This document shows positions 10,131-18,650 of a stretch of 43,444 nucleotides of DNA, piece by piece. The notes beneath the pieces were generated by a model. It searched no databases, had not been told where the DNA came from, and saw only the letters and a program-made list of their open reading frames with translations. Position 1 is the first letter of the stretch. Every line of letters starts with the position of its first letter. The position numbers were made by a program, and so were the translations under genes. Location: positions 1 through 43,444 of the forward strand of contig JAGOSC010000018.1 in the NCBI GenBank assembly GCA_018062515.1, read 5' to 3'. This DNA is from Candidatus Omnitrophota bacterium. Its GTDB lineage: Bacteria > Omnitrophota > Gorgyraeia > Zapsychrales > Zapsychraceae.

Positions 10131-10618
10131 TTACGTTGTCCAAGCTCGCGATCAAACACTACAATTCCGTCAGGATTATTCTTAATCAATTTAAACCGTT
10201 CAACGTTATTATTAGCCGTATCCTCTTCCTCGACCTGTTCAGTCACGAACCATTGCAGCATAATTTCTGTAGCGTGATCGCGTTCACTCTTCGCCAAATC
10301 CATAATGTCATTGATTTGCGCACTGACTTTTAATTCCTGCGTGTAAGCCTCTTCAAACACAGATAAAAAAGATTTCCATTCTGTTTGTGGTGCATCAATC
10401 GCCATTAAAACGACTTTTCCTCCGCGAGTAATGATAAATTCATTTAATTTCATCGCATGATTGAATTCTTCATTGGATTGAATTTTAAACCAATTCGCGC
10501 ATCCCGGCATAAAACAAGATTCGAAATACAAAGACATGGATAAGTAAGAATAAAAGGCATTTAATTCTACATTGGCCTGTTTGTTAAGAGCTTTTTGAAG
10601 CTTAGGTTTTATCATCAT
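10127..10618 (-). CDS. ftnA: Non-haem ferritin
   Basis: This 163-aa ferritin should oxidise and store iron in a 24-subunit shell. The four-helix bundle carries the expected ferroxidase-centre positions: E18 in NVELNAFYSYL, E51 and H54 in NEEFNHAMK, E95 in the third helix, and the acidic/Gln cluster TEQVEEE near 127-132. Length is normal for bacterial FtnA, and no Met haem ligand typical of bacterioferritin is obvious. A copy of the 18-bp palindrome lies about 80 bp upstream, followed by TTGATT and TACAAT, so transcription probably starts there. The gene overlaps the next small gene by 4 bp. It is presumably part of the local iron and stress response. Confidence 0.88.
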   Translation of the reverse strand: MMIKPKLQKALNKQANVELNAFYSYLSMSLYFESCFMPGCANWFKIQSNEEFNHAMKLNEFIITRGGKVVLMAIDAPQTEWKSFLSVFEEAYTQELKVSAQINDIMDLAKSERDHATEIMLQWFVTEQVEEEDTANNNVERFKLIKNNPDGIVVFDRELGQRK

Positions 10619-10672
10619 GACTTTTCCCTCAAATTAATTTTATACAGCTTAAGTTTTTTACGTCGATGGTTT

Positions 10673-10717
10673 ATTGTAGGCTGGAATAAAAATGAATCAA
10701 TGCTACCGGGGTATAAC
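10673..10717 (-). promoter_or_regulatory. Palindromic operator copy 3 with candidate ferritin promoter
   Basis: The palindrome ATGCTACCGGGGTATAAC spans 10700-10717. It directly abuts TTGATT (complement of 10695-10700) and, 16 bp further on, TACAAT (complement of 10673-10678). This reads as a -35/-10 pair on the minus strand, about 55 bp upstream of the ferritin start. An activator or repressor bound at the palindrome would touch the -35 region. The layout repeats at 13219-13261. Confidence 0.55.
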
Positions 10718-10724
10718 TGAGTAA

Positions 10725-11351
10725 TTAATACTGGAGGGACGTAAGTCCGGCTTTTTGGGCATAATGAATAAGTTCGGTTACGGTTTTCGCCTGCATTTTT
10801 TGCATAACCCGGCCGCGGTGAACTTTAATCGTTTGAAGGGCTGTTCCTCTTTTTGAGGCAATTTGTTTATTTAGCATTCCACTGACAACGAGACGAAAGA
10901 CTTCCAATTCCCGAGGAGAAAGTGTCTTGATATTTCGCCAAATTTTTTCTTTTTCAGCTTGTTGTTTATTATTGGCTTTGCTTTCGGTAAGAGCAAGTGC
11001 GATCGCATCAAGTAATTTCTCCGTGATAAAAGGCTTAATAAAGAAATCAATAGCACCAGCTTTGATCGCCTTCACACTTTTGGGAACATCGCCGTGCCCG
11101 GTAATAAAAATGATGGGAATATTAATTCTTTGCTGCACCATTTGTTCCTGAAGCATAAGCCCATTAATACCCGGTAGGCTGATATCGAGGAGCAAACATG
11201 ATGGTACTTTAAGGTGTTTAAAAGTTAAAAAACTGGCTGCCTCTGTAAATGTTTCCACTCTAAATCCGTGTGATTGTAATAACAATGTAAGCGCTCTGCC
11301 CACCGAAATATCATCATCAACCACATAAATCATCGACCGACGGTCACTCAT
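10725..11351 (-). CDS. FixJ/LuxR-family response regulator
   Basis: This is a 208-aa two-component transcription regulator. The N-terminal receiver has the acidic pocket at D12-D14, phospho-acceptor D56 (LLLDISLPG), switch Thr84 and Lys107. The C-terminal LuxR-type helix-turn-helix spans about 144-195 (LSPRELEVFRLVVSGM, then TIKVHRGRVMQKM). The order and spacing match FixJ-like regulators, which dimerise on palindromic sites when phosphorylated. The start codon overlaps the kinase stop (ATGA), so the two are coupled. It is the best candidate in the window for binding the five 18-bp palindromes, one of which lies immediately after its stop codon. That link is inference. Confidence 0.92.
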   Translation of the reverse strand: MSDRRSMIYVVDDDISVGRALTLLLQSHGFRVETFTEAASFLTFKHLKVPSCLLLDISLPGINGLMLQEQMVQQRINIPIIFITGHGDVPKSVKAIKAGAIDFFIKPFITEKLLDAIALALTESKANNKQQAEKEKIWRNIKTLSPRELEVFRLVVSGMLNKQIASKRGTALQTIKVHRGRVMQKMQAKTVTELIHYAQKAGLTSLQY

Positions 11352-12670
11352 AGAGAGTTCTCGATACTAATGGGAAGGGTGAAATTAAAAGTCGCCCCGC
11401 GATCAGGATTATTCACCGCATTCAATCGTCCGCCATGCGCCTCGACGATGGAGCGGCTGATCGGCAAGCCCATGCCCAATCCATTAGGTTTACTCGTAAA
11501 AAAATGGGTGAAAAGCTTGCTCATATTTTTGGCTGAAATACCGGATCCGGAATCTTTTACCTCCACCATAATCGTGTCGGTATCTTTGCGTGATGTCCTG
11601 ATGAGCAGTTCACTCGAATCACGGCTTTCTTCCATGGCTTCTAAACTATTACTGATAAGATTCAAGAGCACTTGCTGCAGTTGTATTCGATCCCCCTGGA
11701 TGAGCGGGAGATGACTATCCAATTCAAATTTAATCATCTTATTTCTTACCGTAATGTGCGTCATAATAAGTGTGGCTGTATCTTTAATCAGATTATTGAT
11801 ATCAAGCGGCTCAAAGGTGGGTTTACTTTTCTTTAACAGCATCCTTAACCGTCGAATGACCTCCGCTGCTCGCTGATCGTCATTAATAATATACTGCAAA
11901 ATTTCCTGTAATTTGGGCTCTTTGCCGGCGTACATACGCTGGGCCGCTTGAGCATAAGAAAGAATGGCCGTCAAAGGCTGGCTGATTTCATGCGCCAAAG
12001 ATGAAACAAACTCCGCGAGCTTGCCGACCCGTGTGACATGCAAAAGCTCTTCGCGTTGTTCCTCGATCTCTAAATCTCTTTGCTTCATTAATGTAATATC
12101 GGTTTGAATGCCCAGATAATGCGTGGTATTACCTTTTTTATTACGCACCGGCGCTATACGCAATGAACTCCAAAATTTTTGACCATCTTTTTTGAAATTC
12201 AACATTTCGCCGTGAAATGATTTTCCTTGAAGCATAGTTTGTTTTATTTCTTCGACGACACGTAAGTCGGCATCGGAGCCATACAGTAAAAAATAATTTA
12301 TCCCATCGACTTCATTTTTTGTATAACCGGTAAGACTATAAAAAGCCGGATTGGCATAGATAATGGGAAAGTATGACTTCTTGGCATCAATAATAAAAAT
12401 GCTGTCTGTCGTCGATTCCATCGCCTTGGTTTGAATTTGGATTTGTTCCTCAGCGACTTTTTCCCGGTCAGCACCTTGTTTCAATTGCCCATTTCTGATA
12501 TTAATTTCATCCGTTTGTTGACGCACTTGCTCTTCCAACGTATTACGGGTGACTTTTTTCACGAGTGGCTTTTTGATATGACTTGGCTTTAAGGCATTCT
12601 GACTAATATGAGGAGTTTTCGAAGTTTTGGGATGATTGGATTTACTTGACTTTTTTACCGATTTTTTCAT
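11348..12670 (-). CDS. PAS-domain sensor histidine kinase (FixL-like layout)
   Basis: This 440-aa kinase pairs with the FixJ-like regulator that overlaps it. It has a basic, probably disordered N-terminus (1-40), a short coiled coil (45-80), a PAS/PAC domain (about 80-195), a HisKA domain with H227 in SSLAHEISQPL, and a HATPase domain with N-box NLISNSLEAM (337-346), DSGSGIS (373-379) and GLGMGL (397-402). There are no membrane helices, so it should sense an intracellular cue. I see no haem-ligand His of true FixL in the PAS core, so the ligand is unknown. It follows the stand-alone receiver gene by 60 bp, giving a three-gene operon: receiver, kinase, regulator. Confidence 0.92.
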   Translation of the reverse strand: MKKSVKKSSKSNHPKTSKTPHISQNALKPSHIKKPLVKKVTRNTLEEQVRQQTDEINIRNGQLKQGADREKVAEEQIQIQTKAMESTTDSIFIIDAKKSYFPIIYANPAFYSLTGYTKNEVDGINYFLLYGSDADLRVVEEIKQTMLQGKSFHGEMLNFKKDGQKFWSSLRIAPVRNKKGNTTHYLGIQTDITLMKQRDLEIEEQREELLHVTRVGKLAEFVSSLAHEISQPLTAILSYAQAAQRMYAGKEPKLQEILQYIINDDQRAAEVIRRLRMLLKKSKPTFEPLDINNLIKDTATLIMTHITVRNKMIKFELDSHLPLIQGDRIQLQQVLLNLISNSLEAMEESRDSSELLIRTSRKDTDTIMVEVKDSGSGISAKNMSKLFTHFFTSKPNGLGMGLPISRSIVEAHGGRLNAVNNPDRGATFNFTLPISIENSL

Positions 12671-12730
12671 TCATATCTTTTGTTATGAAGTTTATTATAG
12701 CCACAATGGAAGGCCATTACAATGCGTTTC

Positions 12731-13129
12731 CTACAGCGCCGCTGTTTCTATGATATCATTACTTTTAGAGGCTGCATTGATCAGATCAACCAATGATTGG
12801 CCGTTAAACGGTTTTTGTAAAAAACCCACCGCCCCTACTTTTAAAGCCCGGTCGGCGGCACTCTCCTGTTTCTCAGCCGAAATAAAAATAACCGGCCGTT
12901 TTGAACCGGATTCAAGAATTTTTTTCTGCGCGGCCCACCCATCCAGTCCTGACATATGTATATCGAGCACTAAACAACCCGGTCTATCATTAGGTACAGC
13001 GTCAAAAAAACTTTGAGAAGAATTAAACGTTTCTACGTCAAATTCATACGTCATTAAAAGAGTTTTAAGCGCGCGGCAAACGGACTCATCATCGTCTACG
13101 ATATAAATTTTTTTTCTTTCCGACGACAT
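12731..13129 (-). CDS. Stand-alone receiver-domain protein
   Basis: This 132-aa protein is a receiver only, with the acidic pocket D12-D14, phospho-acceptor D56 (LVLDIHMSG), Ser84 and Lys106, and no output domain. The start at 13129 is chosen because AAGGAG lies 9 bp upstream; an upstream in-frame start at 13162 lacks one and would add SLPAGKENSI. It is the first gene of the kinase/regulator operon and may act as a phosphate sink or competing partner for the kinase, as single-domain receivers do. A perfect 18-bp palindrome lies about 115 bp upstream, implying possible autoregulation of the whole operon. Confidence 0.88.
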   Translation of the reverse strand: MSSERKKIYIVDDDESVCRALKTLLMTYEFDVETFNSSQSFFDAVPNDRPGCLVLDIHMSGLDGWAAQKKILESGSKRPVIFISAEKQESAADRALKVGAVGFLQKPFNGQSLVDLINAASKSNDIIETAAL

Positions 13130-13218
13130 AATACTGTTCTCCTTGCCTGCAGGCAGGCTCAATAGATAAAGTTAGAAGCAAAAGTTGATCAAGAAAACCA
13201 GTCAGATCCGGTAATAGT

Positions 13219-13261
13219 ATTGTAGGCGGGGCTAAATTAATCAATTATACCTAGGTATAAT
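13219..13261 (-). promoter_or_regulatory. Palindromic operator copy 4 (perfect) with candidate promoter
   Basis: ATTATACCTAGGTATAAT (13244-13261) is a perfect 18-bp palindrome, the best copy in the window. On the minus strand it runs into TTGATT and then, after CCCGCC, TACAAT (complement of 13219-13224). The TTGATT-TACAAT spacer is only 14 bp, short for an unassisted sigma-70 promoter, which would suit an activator-dependent promoter. It precedes the receiver/kinase/regulator operon. Confidence 0.65.
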
Positions 13262-13318
13262 CGGCAGGGCTATTACTGATATGAGCGCATTCACTTAAAA
13301 CATTCTTAGCTGATTTCA

Positions 13319-13528
13319 TTATGACTTCTTATTCTTTATAATACTGATCTGTCCATCACCTTCTAAATAAGCCTCGCTTACTTCTGAAACATGATCAAGT
13401 CCTTGTTCATGGATCTGGCTTGAAAGCTCTTCTTTGGTATGAAAATCTCCAACAAAGACATGGTTGGAGAAAATAACTTTTCCCAATCTGTATTTAATAA
13501 TTCCATGATTGATTTTATCCGCTATTAT
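13319..13528 (-). pseudogene. Fragment of a DUF421 (YetF-like) C-terminal domain
   Basis: An open frame without a clear start codon follows the ATPase stop. Its translation (ADKINHGIIKYRLGKVIF, later HEQGLDHVSEVSEAYLEGDG) resembles the soluble C-terminal domain of DUF421/YetF membrane proteins, especially the conserved ending G-L-D-x-V-S-E-V-x-x-A-Y-L-E-x-D-G-x-I-S-I-I. The membrane helices and upper part of the domain are absent and a TAA closes the frame just upstream. It is probably a remnant. Alternatively, a non-ATG start yields a free domain of about 65 aa. Similarity is judged by eye. Confidence 0.5.
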
Positions 13529-16245
13529 TTATTCTGTGCTGATTTTGGCTCATTTTTTCTCTGCGACCGTCTAGAAATAAATTTATGAAACTCGATGACA
13601 ATCAAAACTAATAAAGCCATGGACAATAACTGCGCCCAATGTCCGAGCGAAACTGGCTCAATATGAAGAATATCTTTTAACCCGGGCGTGTACATAGCGA
13701 TTATATGTAGAAGCTGAGCTGAAATTGTCCCAAAAAATAAAATGCGATTGCGCAACGGATTTTGATTTAAAAATGATTTAACTTCTGAACGGCAATTCAT
13801 CACATGCACATTCTGGAATAAAACCATAAGTAACAAAACACTGTTACGGGCGGCTTCCGTCGTCCATCCTATGTCGAGCAGATGACGATAATGCAAAAAA
13901 GATACAACACTCATCACCGTCGCGGAAAGAAAAATCCGTTTAATCATCAATGGATCAAAGATGCGCTCTTGAGGTGAGCGCGGCGGTTTTTTCAATTCAT
14001 CTCCCTCGGCGGGTTCAAAGGCCAAAGAAACATCCTGAATACCATTAGTGACCAGATTCAGCCATAACAATTGCGTTGGTAAAAGCGGCAGTGGCAAGTT
14101 GGTAAACACAGCTAACGCAAAAATAATGATCTCGGCAGCGCCCGTTGAAATGACGAGAAAAATAACTTTTCGGACATTCGCATAGGCCACACGGCCTTCT
14201 TCAATACCTCCGACGATGGATGTAAAATTATCATCCGCCAGTATCAGCTGAGCACTTTCCCGGGCAACGTCTGTTCCTCGTTTTCCCATCGCCACTCCAA
14301 CATGAGCTGCACGTAAGGCAGGAGCATCATTAGCCCCGTCGCCGGTGACAGCAACGAAATGCCCTTGGCGGCTTAACGATTCAACAATAAATAATTTTTG
14401 CTGAGGTTCCACGCGGGCAAAAACGCGCGCGTTTTTGGTGAGCAAATCTAAAGCATTGGATTCTTTATTTTTTGCTTCCTCTATTTGTTTGCCGGTTACG
14501 ACTTGAGACATGTCATCGGCAAGTTGTAGTTCCCGGGAAATAGCCAATGCCGTTACGGGATGATCACCGGTGACCATCGCTACCTGTATACCAGCTTTTT
14601 GACAAGATTTCACTGCTTCCTTAGCCTCCGGTCTTAACGGATCAATCATCCCTATCAAACCTAAAAATGTTAAGTGATGAAGCGATTGTTTATCGAAATT
14701 TTTTCCTTCGGTGGATATAGTTCCCCCCGCTGTGGCCAGAACACGAAATCCTTGTTCAGCCAGGTGATGAGCGTGGTCTTCAATCAGTTTCACATCTATA
14801 GGGACTTCTCCTTGGGTGGTCGCCATCTTATCGCACATCGTTAAGAGTTTTTCCATCGCTCCTTTAACCGCCACTTCTTGTTTTTGTTCTGTTTGATAAA
14901 GTACCGCCGCAAATTGTTCTTGGGATTCATACGGAATCGTTGCGACCTGAGGATGATTCTTCTTAATATCATCCGGAGGAAGGCCGGCCTTGTGAGACAA
15001 AACAAGCAAAGACACATCCACACTATCTCCGCTCGATGCCCATTTACCGTCGGAATGAGTGAGTTCGGCTTCGTTACAAATCGACACGGTTTGAGCAATC
15101 CATTGTAATAATTTTTGTTGCTCAGGATTTAAAGGTTGCTCTTGATCAGTGATTTTTCCGTCAGGGACTGTACCCACTCCAGTCACCATCCATTCTTTTT
15201 CCCACGGCATTCTTATACGTACGACGCTCAATTCATTCATAGTGAGTGTGCCGGTTTTATCAGACGCAATGAACGTGCATGAACCCAGAGACTCAACGGC
15301 CAAAAGCTTGCGAATAATCACTTGTCGTTTGGCCATGCGTCGCATACCCACCGCCAATGCGACGGTGATAGCAATTGGTAATCCCTCTGGAATCGCCGAC
15401 ACCGCCAGCGCAATGGAGGAAAGAAATATTTCTTTTAAAGGAACGCCTCGTAGCCATTGAAGAACAAACAATAAAATAATAGCGACCGCAATAAAAATGG
15501 CGATACTTCGGGTTAGACGTTCCATACGGATGAGAAGCGGGGGCTTGCCTTCTTTCCCTGTTAATAGAGAAGACGCAAGTTCTCCCAATTGGGTAGATAA
15601 CCCTGTTGCGACGACGATGCCTTTTCCACGACCGCGAGTCACTAGTGTTCCTAAAAACGTCATGTTTTTACGGTCACCCAAAGATGTCTGCGGGTCCAAA
15701 ACAATATCGGCTTGTTTTGAAACTGCCGTCGATTCACCCGTCAAAAGAGATTCATCAATTTCTAAACCTTGAGATGAGATCAAACGAAGATCCGCCGGAA
15801 CCTTGTCGCCGGATTCCAATAAAACGATATCGCCCGGAACAAGCTCTTCGGCATCAATCTTTAAATTTTTTCCATCACGCACGACCTTAGCTTGCACAGA
15901 AATTAATTTTCGCAAGGCCTGAGCGCTTTTCTGGGCTGAATATTCTTGAAATGATCCAATAGCTGCATTGGCGACGAGAACAATAAAAATAAAAAGAGCA
16001 TCATGCCATTCCTTAAAATAAAGCGCTACGCCCGCCGCTACTAATAAAATATAAATAAGTGGACTTAAGAATTGCTGAAGAAAAATAGAAATTAATCCTG
16101 GTTCTTTGGCCTGAGGAAAAATATTTCGTCCATGCTTTGATAAGCGCCCCTGGACTTCATTCTGACTTAACCCTTGATCAACGTTCGTCTGAAAAGTTTG
16201 AACAACATTTTCGATCGCAAGATTATAAGGTGTTTTGGTATCCAT
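13525..16245 (-). CDS. P2-type cation-transporting ATPase (Ca2+-ATPase/PMR1-like)
   Basis: This 906-aa P-type pump couples ATP hydrolysis to cation export. Features in order: an N-terminal cation ATPase domain (about 1-70), membrane pair M1-M2, an actuator with LTGES near 170, M4 with PEGLP (ion binding, as in P2A/P2B Ca2+ pumps), phosphorylation Asp329 in DKTGTLT, nucleotide-binding KGAMEKL, hinge TGDGANDAP, and a C-terminal bundle M5-M10. The length is full. The start at 16245 is chosen for AGGG 5 bp upstream; an upstream TTG in frame has no support. Substrate is likely Ca2+ or Mn2+ by motif, but not certain. Such ATPases are common in bacterial stress islands together with CsbD and ferritin-like genes. 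Confidence 0.92.
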   Translation of the reverse strand: MDTKTPYNLAIENVVQTFQTNVDQGLSQNEVQGRLSKHGRNIFPQAKEPGLISIFLQQFLSPLIYILLVAAGVALYFKEWHDALFIFIVLVANAAIGSFQEYSAQKSAQALRKLISVQAKVVRDGKNLKIDAEELVPGDIVLLESGDKVPADLRLISSQGLEIDESLLTGESTAVSKQADIVLDPQTSLGDRKNMTFLGTLVTRGRGKGIVVATGLSTQLGELASSLLTGKEGKPPLLIRMERLTRSIAIFIAVAIILLFVLQWLRGVPLKEIFLSSIALAVSAIPEGLPIAITVALAVGMRRMAKRQVIIRKLLAVESLGSCTFIASDKTGTLTMNELSVVRIRMPWEKEWMVTGVGTVPDGKITDQEQPLNPEQQKLLQWIAQTVSICNEAELTHSDGKWASSGDSVDVSLLVLSHKAGLPPDDIKKNHPQVATIPYESQEQFAAVLYQTEQKQEVAVKGAMEKLLTMCDKMATTQGEVPIDVKLIEDHAHHLAEQGFRVLATAGGTISTEGKNFDKQSLHHLTFLGLIGMIDPLRPEAKEAVKSCQKAGIQVAMVTGDHPVTALAISRELQLADDMSQVVTGKQIEEAKNKESNALDLLTKNARVFARVEPQQKLFIVESLSRQGHFVAVTGDGANDAPALRAAHVGVAMGKRGTDVARESAQLILADDNFTSIVGGIEEGRVAYANVRKVIFLVISTGAAEIIIFALAVFTNLPLPLLPTQLLWLNLVTNGIQDVSLAFEPAEGDELKKPPRSPQERIFDPLMIKRIFLSATVMSVVSFLHYRHLLDIGWTTEAARNSVLLLMVLFQNVHVMNCRSEVKSFLNQNPLRNRILFFGTISAQLLHIIAMYTPGLKDILHIEPVSLGHWAQLLSMALLVLIVIEFHKFISRRSQRKNEPKSAQNK

Positions 16246-16343
16246 TAAATCCCTTGGTATTAAATTAAACAAAAATGATTTATTTATTTGATAAACGGAT
16301 TCAGAAGAAGCAAACCGACATAAGTATATCGACTATAGGAAAA

Positions 16344-17171
16344 TCATTTCATTAAAAAAGCCAGTAGATCGGCATTGAGCTGTTCCTTATGCGTTTCAGT
16401 CAGGCCGTGGGGCGCGCCTTTATATACCTTTAGGGTGGAGTTTTTAACAAGTTTTGCGCTGGCTAATCCCGAAGCACCGATCGGTACAATCTGATCGTCG
16501 TCGCCATGAATGATGAGTGTAGGTACGTCGATTTTTTTAAGATCATCGGTAAAATCTGTTTCAGAAAATGCTTTGATACAATCAAATGTATTTTTATGAC
16601 CAGCTTGCATCCCTTGTAACCAGAACCAGTCAATCATACCTTGAGAAATTGTCGCGCCCGGTCGGTTGAATCCAAAAAAAGGACCACTGGCGATATCCTT
16701 GTAAAGTTTTGAGCGGTCGGCGACTGATTCCGCACGAATACCGTCGAACACTTCAATCGGCAAACCGCCGGGATTGACTGCAGTTTTAAGCATCAAAGGC
16801 GGTACAGCAGAAATCAGCGCGGCTTTGGCCACCCGTTTTGTGCCGTGACGGCCGATGTAACGCGCGACTTCTCCTCCGCCCGTCGAGAATCCGATAAGAA
16901 CAGCCTTCTTCAGGTCTAGCTTATCTATCAGCGCTGCAAGATCATCCGCATAGGTATTCATTTCATTACCATCCCAAGGCTGACTGGATCGGCCATGACC
17001 TCGACGATCATGCGCGATGCAGCGATAACCCTTGGACGCTAAAAAGAACATTTGACTCTCCCAACTATCCGAACTCAATGGCCATCCATGACTAAATACG
17101 ACGGGTTGACCAGAACCCCAATCTTTATAATAAATTTGTGTGCCGTCTTTGGTAATGATTGTATTCATCAA
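16344..17171 (-). CDS. Alpha/beta hydrolase (cofactor-free chloroperoxidase/esterase-like)
   Basis: This 275-aa protein has a complete alpha/beta-hydrolase fold. The nucleophile is S96 (GFSTGGG), the acid probably D225 or D226 (HGDDDQIVP) and the base H255 (GAPHG). The oxyanion-hole motif HGWPLSSDSW lies at 28-37. The motif set and length match the non-haem chloroperoxidase/arylesterase group, which hydrolyses esters and forms peracids with hydrogen peroxide. It has no signal peptide, so it should act in the cytoplasm. It sits alone, with about 100 bp to the ATPase downstream. The natural substrate cannot be told from sequence. Confidence 0.88.
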   Translation of the reverse strand: MMNTIITKDGTQIYYKDWGSGQPVVFSHGWPLSSDSWESQMFFLASKGYRCIAHDRRGHGRSSQPWDGNEMNTYADDLAALIDKLDLKKAVLIGFSTGGGEVARYIGRHGTKRVAKAALISAVPPLMLKTAVNPGGLPIEVFDGIRAESVADRSKLYKDIASGPFFGFNRPGATISQGMIDWFWLQGMQAGHKNTFDCIKAFSETDFTDDLKKIDVPTLIIHGDDDQIVPIGASGLASAKLVKNSTLKVYKGAPHGLTETHKEQLNADLLAFLMK

Positions 17172-17308
17172 ATATTCTCCTTGGTATTTATATCCTCGAA
17201 ATTTATTTCTTTAAAATGAATCCATACATTTTTCATAAAATACTGTACCAAAACCTAAATTAATGGAGCATTAAAATACAATTAAAATCAGCGGGATTTC
17301 AAAAAAAA

Positions 17309-17563
17309 TTATTCTTCATCATCTTCATTAAAATAGTCCGGCAAAGAAGCGGGAACTTTCCCGCACAAAAAATCATTTGTTTCGTCATCGAGGCCTAGGT
17401 CATTAGGGTCTACGTTTGTTTTTTTATAAAGCATCTTGAGACAATCATTAGATACTCCGTCCATGAGCTCCTTAGGAATGTCCCAATAAACCTGGCCTGT
17501 CTTACCGGATTTTAAATATGTCATTTCTTTCTCTACAAATTTATATTCCTTTAGACTTTTCAT
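17309..17563 (-). CDS. Hypothetical acidic protein
   Basis: This 84-aa protein belongs to no family I recognise. It has a lysine-rich N-terminal half (MKSLKEYKFVEKEMTYLKSG), a helical middle with Cys at about 41 and 67, and a strongly acidic end (DYFNEDDEE). The ATG at 17563 is preferred because GGAGG precedes it by 5 bp; an ATG four codons upstream lies within that site. A palindrome copy is about 120 bp upstream (17685-17702), which places the gene in the putative palindrome regulon with the ferritin and DUF2934 genes. It is probably real given the ribosome site and conserved promoter element. Confidence 0.65.
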   Translation of the reverse strand: MKSLKEYKFVEKEMTYLKSGKTGQVYWDIPKELMDGVSNDCLKMLYKKTNVDPNDLGLDDETNDFLCGKVPASLPDYFNEDDEE

Positions 17564-17684
17564 ACAGCCCTCCATGTTCTTTTTTTTGTATTATTAAGTT
17601 TCAAGATGGAATTAGCGTCGAATATGATCCAAAAATAGGAAATAAATTCATAATATTATTTTAAGGAAGGTCAGAAATTAATCA

Positions 17685-17702
17685 ATTATACGTGAGTATA
17701 AT
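17685..17702. promoter_or_regulatory. Palindromic operator copy 5 (ATTATACGTGAGTATAAT)
   Basis: The outer arms ATTATAC and GTATAAT are perfect while the centre differs from the TACC-N2-GGTA core. As at the other sites it is followed on the minus strand by ATTGATTAATTT. It lies about 120 bp upstream of the acidic hypothetical gene. Confidence 0.55.
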
Positions 17703-17738
17703 AAGGCGTGCGGCGACTGGTTATTTTAGATGAAAAGA

Positions 17739-17771
17739 AAGCCTCTGTAACTCATACAGTTACAGAGGCTT
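17739..17771 (-). terminator. Rho-independent terminator after the CsbD-like gene
   Basis: A 14-bp perfect stem (AAGCCTCTGTAACT pairing with AGTTACAGAGGCTT) closes a 5-nt loop. On the minus strand it is followed by TTTCTTTTC. It lies 27 bp after the CsbD-like stop. Its stem core CTCTGTAAC recurs in the terminators at 28190 and 29070. Confidence 0.8.
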
Positions 17772-17797
17772 GCGTTACTTAAACGTCTAATCCGCGT

Positions 17798-17959
17798 TTA
17801 AACCTGTTTTTTCAGTTCCTTTGCGGCTTTATCAATTTTATTTTTAACAGTACCGCGAAATTCATCGGCCTTACCTTCGTCTTTTAAACGTTTATTGTTC
17901 GTAAGATCACCAGCCGCTTGTTTAACGCGTCCCTTCATTTTATCCACTTGACCATCCAT
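17798..17959 (-). CDS. CsbD-like stress protein
   Basis: This 53-aa protein matches the CsbD family by its opening (MDGQVDKMKGRVKQAAGDLT) and the second helix with D-E-F-R-G-T-V-K-N-K-I-D-K-A. Members are small, highly charged, helical, abundant under general stress, and of unknown mechanism. Three closely spaced ATGs occur at the 5' end; the one at 17959 gives the family frame and has AAGGAG 5 bp upstream. A strong terminator follows. No palindrome copy is visible immediately upstream, so it may share a transcript with the dehydratase gene, whose stop is about 50 bp away. Confidence 0.85.
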   Translation of the reverse strand: MDGQVDKMKGRVKQAAGDLTNNKRLKDEGKADEFRGTVKNKIDKAAKELKKQV

Positions 17960-18006
17960 ACATTCTCCTTTATTAAATACAAATTCCCTGTGATTTTAAA
18001 GTTCGT

Positions 18007-18594
18007 TCACTTTTTCTTACTTCCATTCTTTTTTGAACTAGAGGTTTTACCTAATTTTTTTTTGGTTGAGGCAACTTTTTTTCCAACCTGTGATTTTTTG
18101 ATCGGCGCCTGCTCTTTCTTTTGTGATGGCGGATCTAAGGTTACTCGATGATCATTTTTATTTGTATGCATAGGTAGGTTATTGATTTTCGTCGCTACAG
18201 CAAAATCCTTTTCAGAAAGCCCACCCAAGTCATGCGTTGTTAACGCCACACGAAGATTTCGATATTGCGTTAAGTGCATATCAGGATGATGGTTTTCATC
18301 TTCGGCAATAACAGCGATGCGATCAATTAAATCAACAGCGGCATTAAAATTAGTGACGATGAAATCACGATGAATCGTTTTGTGATCAGCCGTTAACTGC
18401 CAACCACTCAGATACTGAAGGGATTTTTTAGCTTTGTTTACTGTCAATAGTGACGGCGCTTCGTCTTTCTTTGATGATGTTTCTGGTACTTTAGCAATTC
18501 TGTTTTGATCCTTATTTTGGTGTGAAAAACTAGTCTTATTCTCGGGTGAAAATATTCTTTCTTTGCGTGAATTATGTTTGACCGTATTTTGCAT
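18007..18594 (-). CDS. Pterin-4a-carbinolamine dehydratase with long charged extensions
   Basis: Residues about 50-140 form a PCD/DCoH domain, which dehydrates 4a-hydroxytetrahydropterin. The signature is present: DENHHPDMHLTQYRNLRVAL with the H102-H103-P104 motif and then THDLGGLSEKDF carrying H121 and D122. Normal family members are about 95-115 aa. This one has an extra polar N-terminal 50 residues and a lysine/serine-rich C-terminal tail (about 145-195) that resembles a nucleic-acid-binding or histone-like tail. No phenylalanine hydroxylase is visible in the window, so a role outside aromatic amino-acid breakdown is possible. It sits upstream of the CsbD-like gene in the same direction. 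Confidence 0.85.
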   Translation of the reverse strand: MQNTVKHNSRKERIFSPENKTSFSHQNKDQNRIAKVPETSSKKDEAPSLLTVNKAKKSLQYLSGWQLTADHKTIHRDFIVTNFNAAVDLIDRIAVIAEDENHHPDMHLTQYRNLRVALTTHDLGGLSEKDFAVATKINNLPMHTNKNDHRVTLDPPSQKKEQAPIKKSQVGKKVASTKKKLGKTSSSKKNGSKKK

Positions 18595-18650
18595 ATAGTC
18601 CGCCTTTCTTGTGTGATCTTTTCTTAATGTATGTTCATAGAGTTATTGAT

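Noticed and set aside
13143..13157. TGCCTGCAGGCA palindrome before the receiver gene
   Set aside because: It has no loop and no second copy in the window; it is probably chance or a minor dispersed repeat.
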